A stretch of 64,000 nucleotides of DNA from Streptomyces umbrinus (GCF_030817415.1 NZ_JAUSZI010000002.1:3038001-3102000), one strand, 5' to 3'; positions 27,565 through 36,415 are shown, counted from the stretch's first letter. Numbers and translations: made by a program. Notes: generated by a model from the sequence alone, not told the origin.

Positions 27565-30500
27565 GTGAACGTATCGCGACGTGCCGCGAATGACCCTGAC
27601 GTCATTGGACAGACCACCGGTCTGATCGGATTCCTCAAAGAAGTCGTACAGAGTAGCCACAACCGTCTGCGCGACGACCGGCGCTCGCAGGAGCGCCTGT
27701 GGCTGGCTAACCTGCCCGCCTCCATACGGCGCCCGTCGGACCGAGTCGACGGTCTGCTGCTCACGCTCGATCACGTGCCGCAAACGGCACCTCCGCCCCT
27801 GCCGGATGTGCTCGACGGATGGGTATCCGCGGAACGGTGCCAGGATGCGGACGGCGGTGATCCGCCGCTCGCCGTCGAGGGACCGGGGCGGGAGCTGGTT
27901 CGCGCCGAGGATGGCCGTCAATGGTGGGAGGAAGCGGAGGATGACGCCGTCCGCCGCGAGGATGCGGCCGAAGTACTGAGGAGCTACGGTCCGTGGCTCG
28001 ACCGCTGGCGCCGGTGGTCGGAGCGGGAGCGCGCGGAGCGCGCCCTTCGGGAGCTGTACGAGCAGGTCTACCACTGGCACCAGAAGCTCACCCAGCAGGA
28101 TGACCAACTCGAACTCGTTCTGGCCACCGGCCTGTTGACCTGGAGCGACCCGCGTGGTGACGCGGTTCATCGTCATCTGCTCACCCACCGGGTGGAGACC
28201 TCGGTGGACCGTAAGACCGCCAGAGTCACGGTCCGCCTCATGGCTGAGGGAGCGGTGCGGCTGGAGGACCAGGCTTTCCTCGACACCGATGACGGCTGGG
28301 CTCCCGAGCGCTCGGCCGCGCTTGCAGAGGAGATTGCCGCCCAGTCGATGCACCTGCTGGGAACGGAGGCCCTGGAGCAACTGGCTCAGTGGCAGGAGCG
28401 GGTGCTGCAGCGTCCGGTGACGTTCAGCGCCGAGTGGCAGCCGCCCCGCGAGCCGGAGGCAGGTGCGCGGCTCACCTACGCTCCGGCGCTGATAGTGCGT
28501 CCGCGGGATCGCAATGCCCTGCTGAGCTTCTACGACCGGATCGCGGACAGCGTGGCCTCCGAAGCGCATGCGCCCCTGGGGCTCGCCCAGCTGGTGCTGA
28601 CACTGGGCCCCGAGGAACGCGCGAATTGGGGCGGCCGCGAGATCCCACCCCTCTTCGGGGACGACCCGCTCTTCCCGGGAAAGACCAACGAACGACAGCG
28701 AAGTGTGCTGCGACGGCTGGAGCACGACACAGGCGTGGTGGTCCAAGGCCCGCCCGGTACCGGCAAGACACATACGATCGCCAACCTGGTCTCCGCGCTG
28801 CTAGCCCAGGGCCAGAGGGTCTTGGTGACCAGCGCGCGCGATCAGGCCCTGACAGTCCTGCGGGACAAACTTCCCCCTGCTGTAAGGGACTTGTGTGTCC
28901 TCCTTCTCAGCTCCGCGCGGCAGGACGGGGCGGACGAGCTGGAACGCACGATCAATGCCTTGACCGACCAGGTCGCCGCCAGCGACCCTGAGCAGCTTCG
29001 GGACGAGATCCGCCGGCTGTCCGCACGCCGGGAAGAGGTGCGGGGAAGGATCGGCACGCTCACCGAGCAGGTCATCTCACTACGGGAGGCGGAGGTCTAC
29101 CGGCACCGTGAAATCGCCCCGGGGTACGCCGGCACCCTCGCTGCAATTGTTCAGCGCGTCCGCGACAACGCTGAACGTCACTCCTGGATCGGCCTGGTTC
29201 CGGACCAAGGGCCAGCCTCCTCCGTTCCCCCGCTCTCCCCCGCGCAGGCCGCAGAACTGCTGACTTTGGTACGCGACGGCGCGGCTGAGCCACGCGCGGG
29301 CGGCACGCTGCCGGATCCGGACACCCTTCCCACCCTCGAGGATCTGGCCCAGGCGCTCACAGCCAGCCGCGTCACCGATGACGGCCTCTCCCCCGAGGCA
29401 GCTGACGTTCGCGACCAACTCGCCCAGCTCGACGCTTCCATCACCGATGAACTGACCTTGCTCGCGGGTGACTGCCGTACGGCCCTGCACCACCTCGGCC
29501 TGTCATCGTCGGCCAGTCAGTGGGATGCCGACAAGTGGACCACCAAGGCTCTCTCGGACCGGCTCTCCCGCGAGAACCTCCCGCGGTGGGCTCGCGTGTC
29601 CGGACTTGCCGATCAACTCACCGCTGTTTCTGACCAGTTGGACAAGCAAGGGATGAAGCGCGTCATCGTGCCCGATCAGCTCTCCGCCGAGCGGGCTGAT
29701 GCGATGCTCACGACCGGCTCTGCACTGCGTGACCATGTCGCCTCGGGTGGCAAACTACGGCCTCGGGGCAGCTTCCGTGCCGCGAAGGCGCAGAAGGCCG
29801 CTCAAGAGCTCCTCGACACGTGCACCGTAAACGGTCGCTCTCCCGAAACACTGGAGGATCTCGACTCCGTCCTCGCCCACCTGCACGCTCACTCCTCCGT
29901 TGCCACACTCGCAGAGCGGTGGTCCCAGGCCGGAGTCCCCATATCCGAAGGTCCAGTTGAGCTCCGTCTGGCCTCCCTGACCGAGGCATACGCACGCCTG
30001 AAGCACGTCGATGCATTCGGCACCGCCCGCGAGGGCATCGACGACCTGCTCGTACGCCACGGCCTGCACATCGCCCTCACCTCCCGTCCTGCCTGGCAGG
30101 TCTTCACCACGGCCCTGGCCGCCCTCTCCGGTCGGCGGACGGCCGATGAAGCCATGGCCCAGCTGGTCACATGGGAGGAGCACCTCCGCATGCCGGTGGA
30201 AGGCCCTCACCCCGCCGCCGAGGCGCTCGCCGCAGCCCAGGCTGTCCGCGAGCAGGACATCGACCGGTATGCCAAGGAGGTTGAGGCGCTGCGGGAGGCC
30301 CATCGGCGGGAGCACCGCCGGCGTCGGTGCTCCGTACTTCTGGACAGTGTTCGCAGGGCACACCCCTCGCTCGCCGACCAGCTGACGCAGGAGCCCGACG
30401 ATCCAGCTTGGGAGACCCGCCTGGACGCGTTGGCCGACGCATGGGCCTGGGCAGTGGCCTCTGCATTCGTACGCCGCGAGCGCACATCGGGCCAGGAGCG

Positions 30501-32214
30501 TCACCTCGAAGGCGAACTGGCCCAGTGCGAAAGGAACCTGGAGGATCTGACCGGTGAACTCGCCGCCATCTGGGGTCGGCTGCACTGCCTGGAGCGCATG
30601 ACACAGGAGCAGCGATCCGCGCTCCAGGCGTATCGCACCCACATGGCGTCGTACGGCAAAGGCAAAGGCCGGAGCGCGGGCCGCTACCGTGCCGCGGCGC
30701 ACGACGCCATGCGGACGGCACAAGGTGCGGTACCCGCGTGGGTCATGCCCATCTCCCAGGTTGCCGAGATGGTGTTGCCCAAGCGTGACGCGTTCGACGT
30801 AGTCATCGTGGACGAAGCGAGTCAGGCCGGCATGGACGCGCTGTTCCTGATGTGGCTCGCTCCTCGCGTGATCGTGGTGGGGGACGACAAGCAGTGCGCA
30901 CCCTCGCTCAGCAGCATGGGCCGCCACCAGGCAATCCATGATCGGCTCATCTCCCACCTGCCGGACATGCCTCCGAGTCTGCGTACTCTCTACGGCCCCG
31001 CCACCAACCTCTACCAGCTGCTGTCCACGTTCTTCCCGAAGGTGATCCGTCTGGAGGAACATTTCCGGTGCATGCCCGAGATCATCGGTTGGTCCTCCCA
31101 GACCTTCTACAACAACAAGCTGCAGCCGCTGCGCCAGTACGGCGGTGATCGCCTCGACCCGCTCGTGACGCACTTCGTCGAGGGAGCCGTCACCCAGGGC
31201 CGCGAGAGCCGACTCCGCAACCTGCATGAAGCCGAGGCCATCGTTGAGTGTCTGGCCCAGCTGGTGGAGGACCCCGCCTACCGGGACAAGACCATGGGCG
31301 TCATCACCCTTCAAGGGCCGGTCGGCCAGGTCAAGCTGCTGGAGCAGCTGATAAACGAGCGGATTCCGGCGCCGGTGCGCGAGCGTCACCAGATGCGGGT
31401 GGGCAATCCCGCTTCGTTCCAGGGTGACGAGCGGCACGTCATTCTGCTGTCGATGGTCGCGACTGACCCGCCGCGCATGGCAGGTGGCGCACGCAGCGAA
31501 CGACAGGCATACAACGTCGCTGCGTCTCGGGCCCAGGACCAGATGCGGCTCTTCTACTCGGTTCCGCCCGACCGCCTGAAGTCTGGAGACCTCCGCCTCA
31601 ACCTCCTCGCCTACATGGAGAACCCACCCTCCGCGCTGGCCAACGCCGACGACATCGGCGAGGTGTCGAGCGACGTCCCGCAGAAGCCATTCGAATCGCT
31701 CTTCGAGCAGCACGTCTACCTGCGGCTGAAAGCTCGCGGGTATCACGTGATCCCGCAATACCCGGCAGGGAGCAAGCGCATCGACCTCGTAGTCGTAGGG
31801 GCGCGAGGGCGCCTGGCCGTGGAGTGCGACGGCGAGCGGTACCACTCGACGCCTGAGCAGGTCCGGCACGACCAGCAGCGTGATCGCGAACTCCAGAGGG
31901 TCGGCTGGACGTTCTGGCGCATCCCCGAAAGCGAGTTCCGGTTCGACCCCGACGATGCCCTGACCGGCCTATGGGAGGAACTGAACCGGCTCGGCATCCG
32001 TCCAGCCGCGTTCGGCGGCGCCGACGACCGGTCTGATGCCGCTTCCGCGGCCCCCGGAGTGCAGTGGACCCCTCTCGACCTCTCCTCCGACGAGGAGCTG
32101 GCAGAGGACCCGGCGGAGACCCCTGACGGCCCGGACGCGACCGATCCAGTTGCGGCCCTGGCCATGACCGAAGAGGACGAATCCGACATCAAGAGCACGG
32201 AAGGCGCCGCATGA
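27565..32214 (+). CDS. SF1 helicase with C-terminal Vsr-like (MTES_1575-type) nuclease
   Basis: A 1549-aa protein. GTG 27565 is preceded by GAGGGGAG. An N-terminal ~390-residue region of unknown fold precedes Walker A VVQGPPGTGKTHTIANLVSA (~393-410). About 690 residues with coiled-coil segments follow, then Walker B FDVVIVDEASQAGMDALF (DE at 1083-1084), VVGDDKQCAPSL, LEEHFRCMPEIIGWSSQ and AYNVAASRAQDQMRLF, the UPF1/Dna2-type SF1 motifs. Residues ~1375-1450 are a Vsr-like nuclease: FESLFEQHVYLRLKARGYHV, RIDLVV, LAVECDGERYH and GWTFWRIPE. An acidic tail ends the protein. Helicase-Vsr fusions occur in defence islands. It overlaps the next gene by ATGA. Confidence 0.88.
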   Translation: MNVSRRAANDPDVIGQTTGLIGFLKEVVQSSHNRLRDDRRSQERLWLANLPASIRRPSDRVDGLLLTLDHVPQTAPPPLPDVLDGWVSAERCQDADGGDPPLAVEGPGRELVRAEDGRQWWEEAEDDAVRREDAAEVLRSYGPWLDRWRRWSERERAERALRELYEQVYHWHQKLTQQDDQLELVLATGLLTWSDPRGDAVHRHLLTHRVETSVDRKTARVTVRLMAEGAVRLEDQAFLDTDDGWAPERSAALAEEIAAQSMHLLGTEALEQLAQWQERVLQRPVTFSAEWQPPREPEAGARLTYAPALIVRPRDRNALLSFYDRIADSVASEAHAPLGLAQLVLTLGPEERANWGGREIPPLFGDDPLFPGKTNERQRSVLRRLEHDTGVVVQGPPGTGKTHTIANLVSALLAQGQRVLVTSARDQALTVLRDKLPPAVRDLCVLLLSSARQDGADELERTINALTDQVAASDPEQLRDEIRRLSARREEVRGRIGTLTEQVISLREAEVYRHREIAPGYAGTLAAIVQRVRDNAERHSWIGLVPDQGPASSVPPLSPAQAAELLTLVRDGAAEPRAGGTLPDPDTLPTLEDLAQALTASRVTDDGLSPEAADVRDQLAQLDASITDELTLLAGDCRTALHHLGLSSSASQWDADKWTTKALSDRLSRENLPRWARVSGLADQLTAVSDQLDKQGMKRVIVPDQLSAERADAMLTTGSALRDHVASGGKLRPRGSFRAAKAQKAAQELLDTCTVNGRSPETLEDLDSVLAHLHAHSSVATLAERWSQAGVPISEGPVELRLASLTEAYARLKHVDAFGTAREGIDDLLVRHGLHIALTSRPAWQVFTTALAALSGRRTADEAMAQLVTWEEHLRMPVEGPHPAAEALAAAQAVREQDIDRYAKEVEALREAHRREHRRRRCSVLLDSVRRAHPSLADQLTQEPDDPAWETRLDALADAWAWAVASAFVRRERTSGQERHLEGELAQCERNLEDLTGELAAIWGRLHCLERMTQEQRSALQAYRTHMASYGKGKGRSAGRYRAAAHDAMRTAQGAVPAWVMPISQVAEMVLPKRDAFDVVIVDEASQAGMDALFLMWLAPRVIVVGDDKQCAPSLSSMGRHQAIHDRLISHLPDMPPSLRTLYGPATNLYQLLSTFFPKVIRLEEHFRCMPEIIGWSSQTFYNNKLQPLRQYGGDRLDPLVTHFVEGAVTQGRESRLRNLHEAEAIVECLAQLVEDPAYRDKTMGVITLQGPVGQVKLLEQLINERIPAPVRERHQMRVGNPASFQGDERHVILLSMVATDPPRMAGGARSERQAYNVAASRAQDQMRLFYSVPPDRLKSGDLRLNLLAYMENPPSALANADDIGEVSSDVPQKPFESLFEQHVYLRLKARGYHVIPQYPAGSKRIDLVVVGARGRLAVECDGERYHSTPEQVRHDQQRDRELQRVGWTFWRIPESEFRFDPDDALTGLWEELNRLGIRPAAFGGADDRSDAASAAPGVQWTPLDLSSDEELAEDPAETPDGPDATDPVAALAMTEEDESDIKSTEGAA

Positions 32215-33047
32215 CCCCGCAGTCCCCACTCAGCATCCTGGACACCAACACCCTGGAGGAGCTGGCCCGCGTCATCTGCGGCGACGACCACCTCTACTAC
32301 CGCAAGAGCTATGAAATCGCCCAGTTCCTGGAACGAGCCGGCTGGCAACAGGTTCCGGAGTACGACGGCTACCGCAAGGACTGGACCCTCGCCCGCCTCA
32401 CGGAACGCCGAGACGACCCCACCGAGTTGGAGAAGGTCCTCCTCCGACTCGCCGACCCGCGCGAGTACCTCGACGAACCAGAACAGCTCCCCGCGGTTGT
32501 CTCCGCGGTCAACGCCTTCCTCATCCACGAGGGCGTACGCCTGGAGAACCCAGGTGGCCGCCCCCGCCTCGTCGCCTGCGACCCCTCTCTCGCCCACCCG
32601 GGCAACCAGGGCCCGGTCGAACTCAGAGCCGCCATGACCGACCTCATCAACGACCAGCAGATGGCCGGCCTCCTCCAGCACCGCTTGGACGAGGCACGCA
32701 CCTGCTACGCCAACGGCGCCCACGTGGCCGCCATCATCATGCTCGGCAGCCTCCTCGAAGGTGTCCTGGTCCATGTGGTCCAGGAGCGCGACGCGTCACT
32801 GCTCGGTAGGACGTCTCCGGATCGCGTATACCTGGACGCCCTGATCAAGACCTGCCACGAGGCAGGGTGGATCGGCGCCGATGTCGAGCGCTTCTGCCAC
32901 GAGCTGCGCAAGTACCGCAACTTCGTCCACCCACGCGCCGAAATCCGCGAGGCTCACGTACCGGACCGCGACACACTGAACATGTGCTGGCCCGTGGTCA
33001 ACGCCGTCCTGAATGACCTCGCCGACTCCCAGCCCAAGGCAGCCTGA
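32211..33047 (+). CDS. Abi_C/HEPN-like abortive-infection protein coupled to the helicase
   Basis: A 278-aa protein whose ATG overlaps the helicase stop (ATGA, 32211-32214), so it is almost certainly co-translated. The N-terminus (ELARVICGDDHLYYRKSYEI, AQFLERAGW, KDWTLARLTE) resembles small effector-associated modules. The C-terminal half (ARTCYANGAHVAAIIMLGSL, LEGVLVHVVQ, DVERFCHELRKYRNFVHPRA) fits an Abi_C or HEPN-like helical domain, with an R-x6-H/RN-x2-H motif near residue 234 that is the RNase centre in active HEPN proteins. The role as toxic effector of the helicase is inference from coupling and motif. Confidence 0.65.
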   Translation: MTPQSPLSILDTNTLEELARVICGDDHLYYRKSYEIAQFLERAGWQQVPEYDGYRKDWTLARLTERRDDPTELEKVLLRLADPREYLDEPEQLPAVVSAVNAFLIHEGVRLENPGGRPRLVACDPSLAHPGNQGPVELRAAMTDLINDQQMAGLLQHRLDEARTCYANGAHVAAIIMLGSLLEGVLVHVVQERDASLLGRTSPDRVYLDALIKTCHEAGWIGADVERFCHELRKYRNFVHPRAEIREAHVPDRDTLNMCWPVVNAVLNDLADSQPKAA

Positions 33048-33062
33048 CCCATGTGAACCGGC

Positions 33063-33106
33063 CCGCCCCGCGCACGGCTCGTCAGACGAGCCTCGGCACG
33101 GGGCGG
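33063..33106 (+). terminator. Terminator after the helicase/HEPN operon
   Basis: An inner stem GGCTCGTC-A-GACGAGCC is enclosed by an outer stem CCGCCCCG (33063-33070) with CGGGGCGG (33099-33106), directly after the operon. Confidence 0.7.
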
Positions 33107-33275
33107 TTGTCCGGCATCCCCAGCATTTCCCGAGCCCGCTCCGGCGTACAGGCCCGCCCCGCGCTGCCGGCTCGCGAATGGTCAGTCCCTTTTCCTGCTC
33201 GGCCCCAGCAGAACTTTTACGAGCCATCTGACTGAGGGGCCACGTGCTTTCCGGACAGGCGTCTGACTGTCTATT

Positions 33276-34139
33276 TCACGCGGCGATTCGCAACTTTTCG
33301 TACTCGGCGTGGACTTCACGTGGAGGGCGGTAACCCACCGCCGAGTGGAGGCGTTTGCGATTGTACCAGAATTCAATGTACCGAGTGATGTCCTGCCGGG
33401 CAGCCTCTCGGGTCAGGTAAGTGACCCGAGATACGCGCTCGTTCTTCAACACGCCGAAGAACGATTCGGCCATGGCATTGTCGAAACAGATCCCGGTACG
33501 GCCGGAAGACCTGCGCAGTCCGAACCGGTTGAGCGTCTTCCCGAACTCGGCTGACATGTAGTTGCTTCCGCGGTCCGAGTGAAATATCGCTCCCGCCGAG
33601 AGGCTTCTGTTCCGTGCCGCGTTGCGGATCGCCCTGGATATCAGCGAGGTTTGGTAGTGGTCGTCCATCGCGTAACCGATAACTTCCTTCGTGCAGCAGT
33701 CGATGACCGTCGCGAGGTACAGCCAGCCTTCCCCGGTCGTGATGTAGGTGATGTCACCGACGAGCTTTTCGCCAGGCGCATCTGCGGTGAAGTCACGGCC
33801 CACCAGATCCGGTACCTGGCCGGCTGCGGCCTGGGTGAGGCCGAACCTCTTCGGCCTTGGCTGGCAGGGCACCAGGCCCAGTTCACGCATGAGGCAGCGG
33901 ACCAGCTCCATGCCCGCGGCGACGCCCCAGCGATCCAGTTGAGCCTGGATGCGCCGGTGCCCGTAGGTGCTGTCGGATATGTCGAAGGCTTTCTTGATGA
34001 GCAGTTTCAATTCTTCGCGCCGCTGGGCCGTTGCGGATTCCGGGCGGGATCGCCAGTCGTAGTAGCCGGACCTGGACACGCCGAGTCGGCCGCACATGAA
34101 CTCGACGCTGTAGGCGTACTCCTCGGTGTCGAGCCGCAT
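33276..34139 (-). CDS. IS3-family transposase OrfB (DDE integrase core)
   Basis: The 287-residue frame holds the HTH_21-type segment FMCGRLGVSRSGYYDWRSR, the linker DSTYGHRRIQAQLDRWGVA, and the rve catalytic core: VGDITYITTGEGWLYLATVI (first Asp), GAIFHSDRGSNYMSAEFGKT (second Asp) and CFDNAMAESFFGVLKNERV (Glu). The frame is open upstream of this ATG and lies -1 relative to orfA, so the active product is probably an OrfAB fusion made by -1 frameshifting near the six-A run (minus strand) at 34199-34204. Confidence 0.92.
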   Translation of the reverse strand: MRLDTEEYAYSVEFMCGRLGVSRSGYYDWRSRPESATAQRREELKLLIKKAFDISDSTYGHRRIQAQLDRWGVAAGMELVRCLMRELGLVPCQPRPKRFGLTQAAAGQVPDLVGRDFTADAPGEKLVGDITYITTGEGWLYLATVIDCCTKEVIGYAMDDHYQTSLISRAIRNAARNRSLSAGAIFHSDRGSNYMSAEFGKTLNRFGLRRSSGRTGICFDNAMAESFFGVLKNERVSRVTYLTREAARQDITRYIEFWYNRKRLHSAVGYRPPREVHAEYEKLRIAA

Positions 34140-34165
34140 CTCGTCGATGAACTCGTACTTGCTTG

Positions 34166-34456
34166 CTACCGGGGATCCTTCGCGAAGTACGCTGCGGCTT
34201 TTTTCAGGAAGGTAACTTCCATCTCCAGCTCGCGGTTGCGTCGTTCGAGTTCCTTCAGGCGCGCCCGCTCGTTCACCGTCAGTTCCGCATCGGGGGCCGG
34301 TTCCTGCTGCTTCTGGTGCTTCTTCACCCAGCCGCGTAGCGTCTCCGAGTTCAGCTCAAGCTCCCGGGCGACTTCAGAGATCGTCTTGCTCGACCTCAAC
34401 GCGATCTGGACGGCTTCCTCGCGGAACTCCGGCGAGTACTTACTGGGTGGCGCCAC
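34166..34456 (-). CDS. IS3-family transposase OrfA
   Basis: A 96-aa protein with an HTH (KYSPEFREEAVQIALRSSKT; ISEVARELELNSETLRGWVK) and a leucine-zipper-like tail (RARLKELERRNRELEMEVTF, LKKAAAYF), as usual for OrfA of this family. It binds the terminal repeats and supplies the N-terminus of the OrfAB fusion. Confidence 0.92.
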   Translation of the reverse strand: MAPPSKYSPEFREEAVQIALRSSKTISEVARELELNSETLRGWVKKHQKQQEPAPDAELTVNERARLKELERRNRELEMEVTFLKKAAAYFAKDPR

Positions 34457-34633
34457 TTCTTCCTCGTTTCCTTGTTCAGGACAACCCTATTGGGTACCTG
34501 TCCGGAAACTTCGTGGCCCCTCAGACACCAGGAGCGCGCCCTATGCGCACTTGCGTGCGCCCATCGTTCGCCTCGTACTTTGCGGCGTTGTCCTATGGGC
34601 TCGCTGCGATCCACCAGGGAACAGGGGGAACAG

Positions 34634-35992
34634 ATGTCGAAGTCGGCTGAAGAGGCGCTGGAAGATCTCGCACGATATGCGAATGTCGCTGTCCACTCCA
34701 CCTCGGCACTCGCCGGGGAGGTTGGTGCAGCAGCAGCCGAAGACGACGAGATGCGCAAAGAGAAAAACCTCGAAGTACTCCGGCGCAAGCCGGGCCTGCG
34801 TCCGTTACCTGCCGCAGATCTCGGCGGCTCGGTCCGCATGACGCCGTGGGACGTTCTGCACACCCTTGCACGAGCCATCTCCTTGGCACGCCGAGGAGCC
34901 GCCCGCGGCCTGGCCGAGCACTGGGGCAGTCTGAAGTACAGCTTGGCACTCAACGGCAGCCCCACTTCCTACATGGGGCTCTCGGCCGAGGGACGGGACA
35001 CGGCCGACTACTACAAGGCTCTCCAGTCGGGAGAACTCGGAGTCGGATTCGCGCTGGCCCTCGCCGAGCGGATTCTCCGTCGGCGTTACCCGGACCACGC
35101 CGTATCGATCGTCCCCGCGGACACAGTCCTCCGCGCTGGTTGGGGCCTGAATAGCAGAGACAAGGGCACCACGGTGGGCTACCGGTACCGCCCGCAGTAC
35201 TTCGCCGAAGTCTGGCAACCAGGAGAACCGTCGCGCATCTTCCCTGTCGTCTCCCGCGGCAACCACGGCAAGGCGAGCGACTCCCACGGCCAGCTCGCGG
35301 ACGCTTCGGTCTACATAGACGGTGTCCACATCGGCATCCACAACGAGACACCCGGCCTGATCTTCAGCACACAACTGCCCCTCGATGAGTCGCTCACTGT
35401 GCACGCACTAAATGCCGACGGCACAGACGGATGGCTGTCCGGCACGGACACCTTCCCTCTCGGGAACCTGGACGAACGGCTCCGCGACGAGGCATGGCCC
35501 CCAGGCATCCAGCCACCAGCCGACGGCGGCAAGGGGACCCCCGTCGAACCCGGTGTTCACGTCACCCCTGAACTCTCCGGATGGTTCCAGCAAGTCCTCG
35601 CGCGCACCTCCGCCGCAGGGCTCACCGCCTTCGCCGGCGACGGAAACTCCACCGCTCCGTACCTCACCACGCGCCAGGGAAGCCGACGCTTCTCCGCCGG
35701 CATGGCCCATGCAGCCACCGACAGCGTCCAGGACGCCGCGTGCACACTGCTCGGCATCCCGTTCGTTGGCACCGACCATGTCTTCCGACTCAACGGAACA
35801 CGCGTGGAGGCATTCTCCGGAGTCCACGCCGACCTCTTCACCCACCTGAGCCGCGGCCGTCTGCAGCAGTACCGCAACGATGTCCACGCTCTGCGCACCA
35901 AGTGGCCTGCGGACACCTGGGATGAGGAATGGAACGGCCCCGTGTCGATACACCAGGACGGCTCGGTCCTAGCCATGCATCTGTTGCCCTGA
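34634..35992 (+). CDS. Unrecognised 452-aa island protein
   Basis: ATG 34634 follows ACAGGGGGAACAG. A helical N-terminus (MSKSAEEALEDLARYANVAV; STSALAGEVGAAAAEDDEMR) leads to a middle part with DVLHTLARAISLARRGAARG and LSAEGRDTADYYKALQSGEL, then RYRPQYFAEVWQPGEPSRIF, a Gly/Asp-rich stretch (SVYIDGVHIGIHNETPGLIF), and a C-terminus with GVHADLFTHLSRGRLQQYRN. There is no signal peptide or transmembrane segment, and no family was recognised. It is the last gene before the right arm repeats. Its place beside defence-like genes suggests, but does not show, a related role. Confidence 0.75.
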   Translation: MSKSAEEALEDLARYANVAVHSTSALAGEVGAAAAEDDEMRKEKNLEVLRRKPGLRPLPAADLGGSVRMTPWDVLHTLARAISLARRGAARGLAEHWGSLKYSLALNGSPTSYMGLSAEGRDTADYYKALQSGELGVGFALALAERILRRRYPDHAVSIVPADTVLRAGWGLNSRDKGTTVGYRYRPQYFAEVWQPGEPSRIFPVVSRGNHGKASDSHGQLADASVYIDGVHIGIHNETPGLIFSTQLPLDESLTVHALNADGTDGWLSGTDTFPLGNLDERLRDEAWPPGIQPPADGGKGTPVEPGVHVTPELSGWFQQVLARTSAAGLTAFAGDGNSTAPYLTTRQGSRRFSAGMAHAATDSVQDAACTLLGIPFVGTDHVFRLNGTRVEAFSGVHADLFTHLSRGRLQQYRNDVHALRTKWPADTWDEEWNGPVSIHQDGSVLAMHLLP

Positions 35993-36069
35993 CCGCTCTT
36001 CGTGACCGTAGAAGGTCGTCGAAGGAGCCTGCCCGCCATGCCCCAATCGGCCCCTGGCGGGGAGGTCTC

Positions 36070-36122
36070 CTGGGGAGAATCTGGGGAGTGCGGGCGGCGC
36101 TGGGGAGAGCGTGGGGAGAATC
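36070..36122 (+). repeat. Four direct repeats at the right island end (putative arm sites)
   Basis: CTGGGGAGAATC (36070-36081), CTGGGGAGTG (36081-36090), CTGGGGAGAGC (36100-36110) and GTGGGGAGAATC (36111-36122) share the orientation and consensus of the left-end set and lie 109 bp before the right core. I see no gene in 35993-36230. Confidence 0.6.
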
Positions 36123-36230
36123 GACTGCGTAGCCGCGCAGCAATCTGAAAGATCCTGAAAGCTGGATCAGCCCAGCTCAGCGACAGTTTCAGCGACATCA
36201 TCGCAGGTCAACGCCACCCGGTAGACAACT

Positions 36231-36415
36231 TCAAGAAGATCTCCTCCTGGGCCGCCATCCTCTTCGCCCCCACGCTGGTCGGGACGATCTACGGCATGAA
36301 CTTCGACGACATGCCGGAACTGGGCTGGACGTTCGGCTACCCCTTCGCGATCGGCCTGATGGCCGTGGTGTGCGTGAGCCTGTACTTCATCTTCAAGCGG
36401 CGGGACTGGCTCTGA
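36231..36415 (+). pseudogene. corA: Displaced 3' end of corA (attR side)
   Basis: This 185-bp fragment encodes the last 61 residues of CorA, from KKISSWAAILFAPTLVG to FKRRDWL and the stop. It is ~90% identical to 23366-23550; I count 18 differences, no indels, and four amino-acid changes (for example GMNFDD against GMNFDH). The first 43 bp are identical. It has no start, promoter or 5' part, and is best read as the original chromosomal 3' end cut off by the island. Confidence 0.85.

Larger units (their letters stand above)
33233..34523 (-). mobile_element. Complete IS3-family insertion sequence, 1291 bp
   Basis: The ends are inverted repeats: TGAGGGGCCACG-TGC-TTTCCGGACAGG begins at 33233, and the same with AAG in the middle is read inward from 34523 (24 of 27 match). 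A 3-bp duplication GAC flanks it (33230-33232 and 34524-34526). It contains orfA and orfB in the usual overlapping-frame arrangement, both apparently intact, so it may be active. It landed between the HEPN operon terminator and the last island gene. Confidence 0.92.
23409..36230. mobile_element. 12.8-kb genomic island with defence-like cargo, no visible integrase
   Basis: Bounded by the duplicated corA 3' end (attL 23366-23408, attR 36231-36273), with four CTGGGGAGAATC-like direct repeats inside each end. Cargo in order: a small partner and AbiEii-like nucleotidyltransferase, a coiled-coil CHAT protein, a membrane Mrr-like nuclease, a helicase-nuclease with coupled Abi_C/HEPN-like gene, an IS3-family element and an unknown gene. 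Codon use in several genes is slightly less GC-rich than in the flanks. I found no integrase, excisionase, conjugation or phage structural gene, so it is either decayed or mobilised in trans. Confidence 0.75.

Noticed and set aside
33233..34523. The IS3 transposase as the integrase responsible for the whole island.
   Set aside because: It has its own inverted repeats and a 3-bp target duplication, so it is a separate insertion inside the island.
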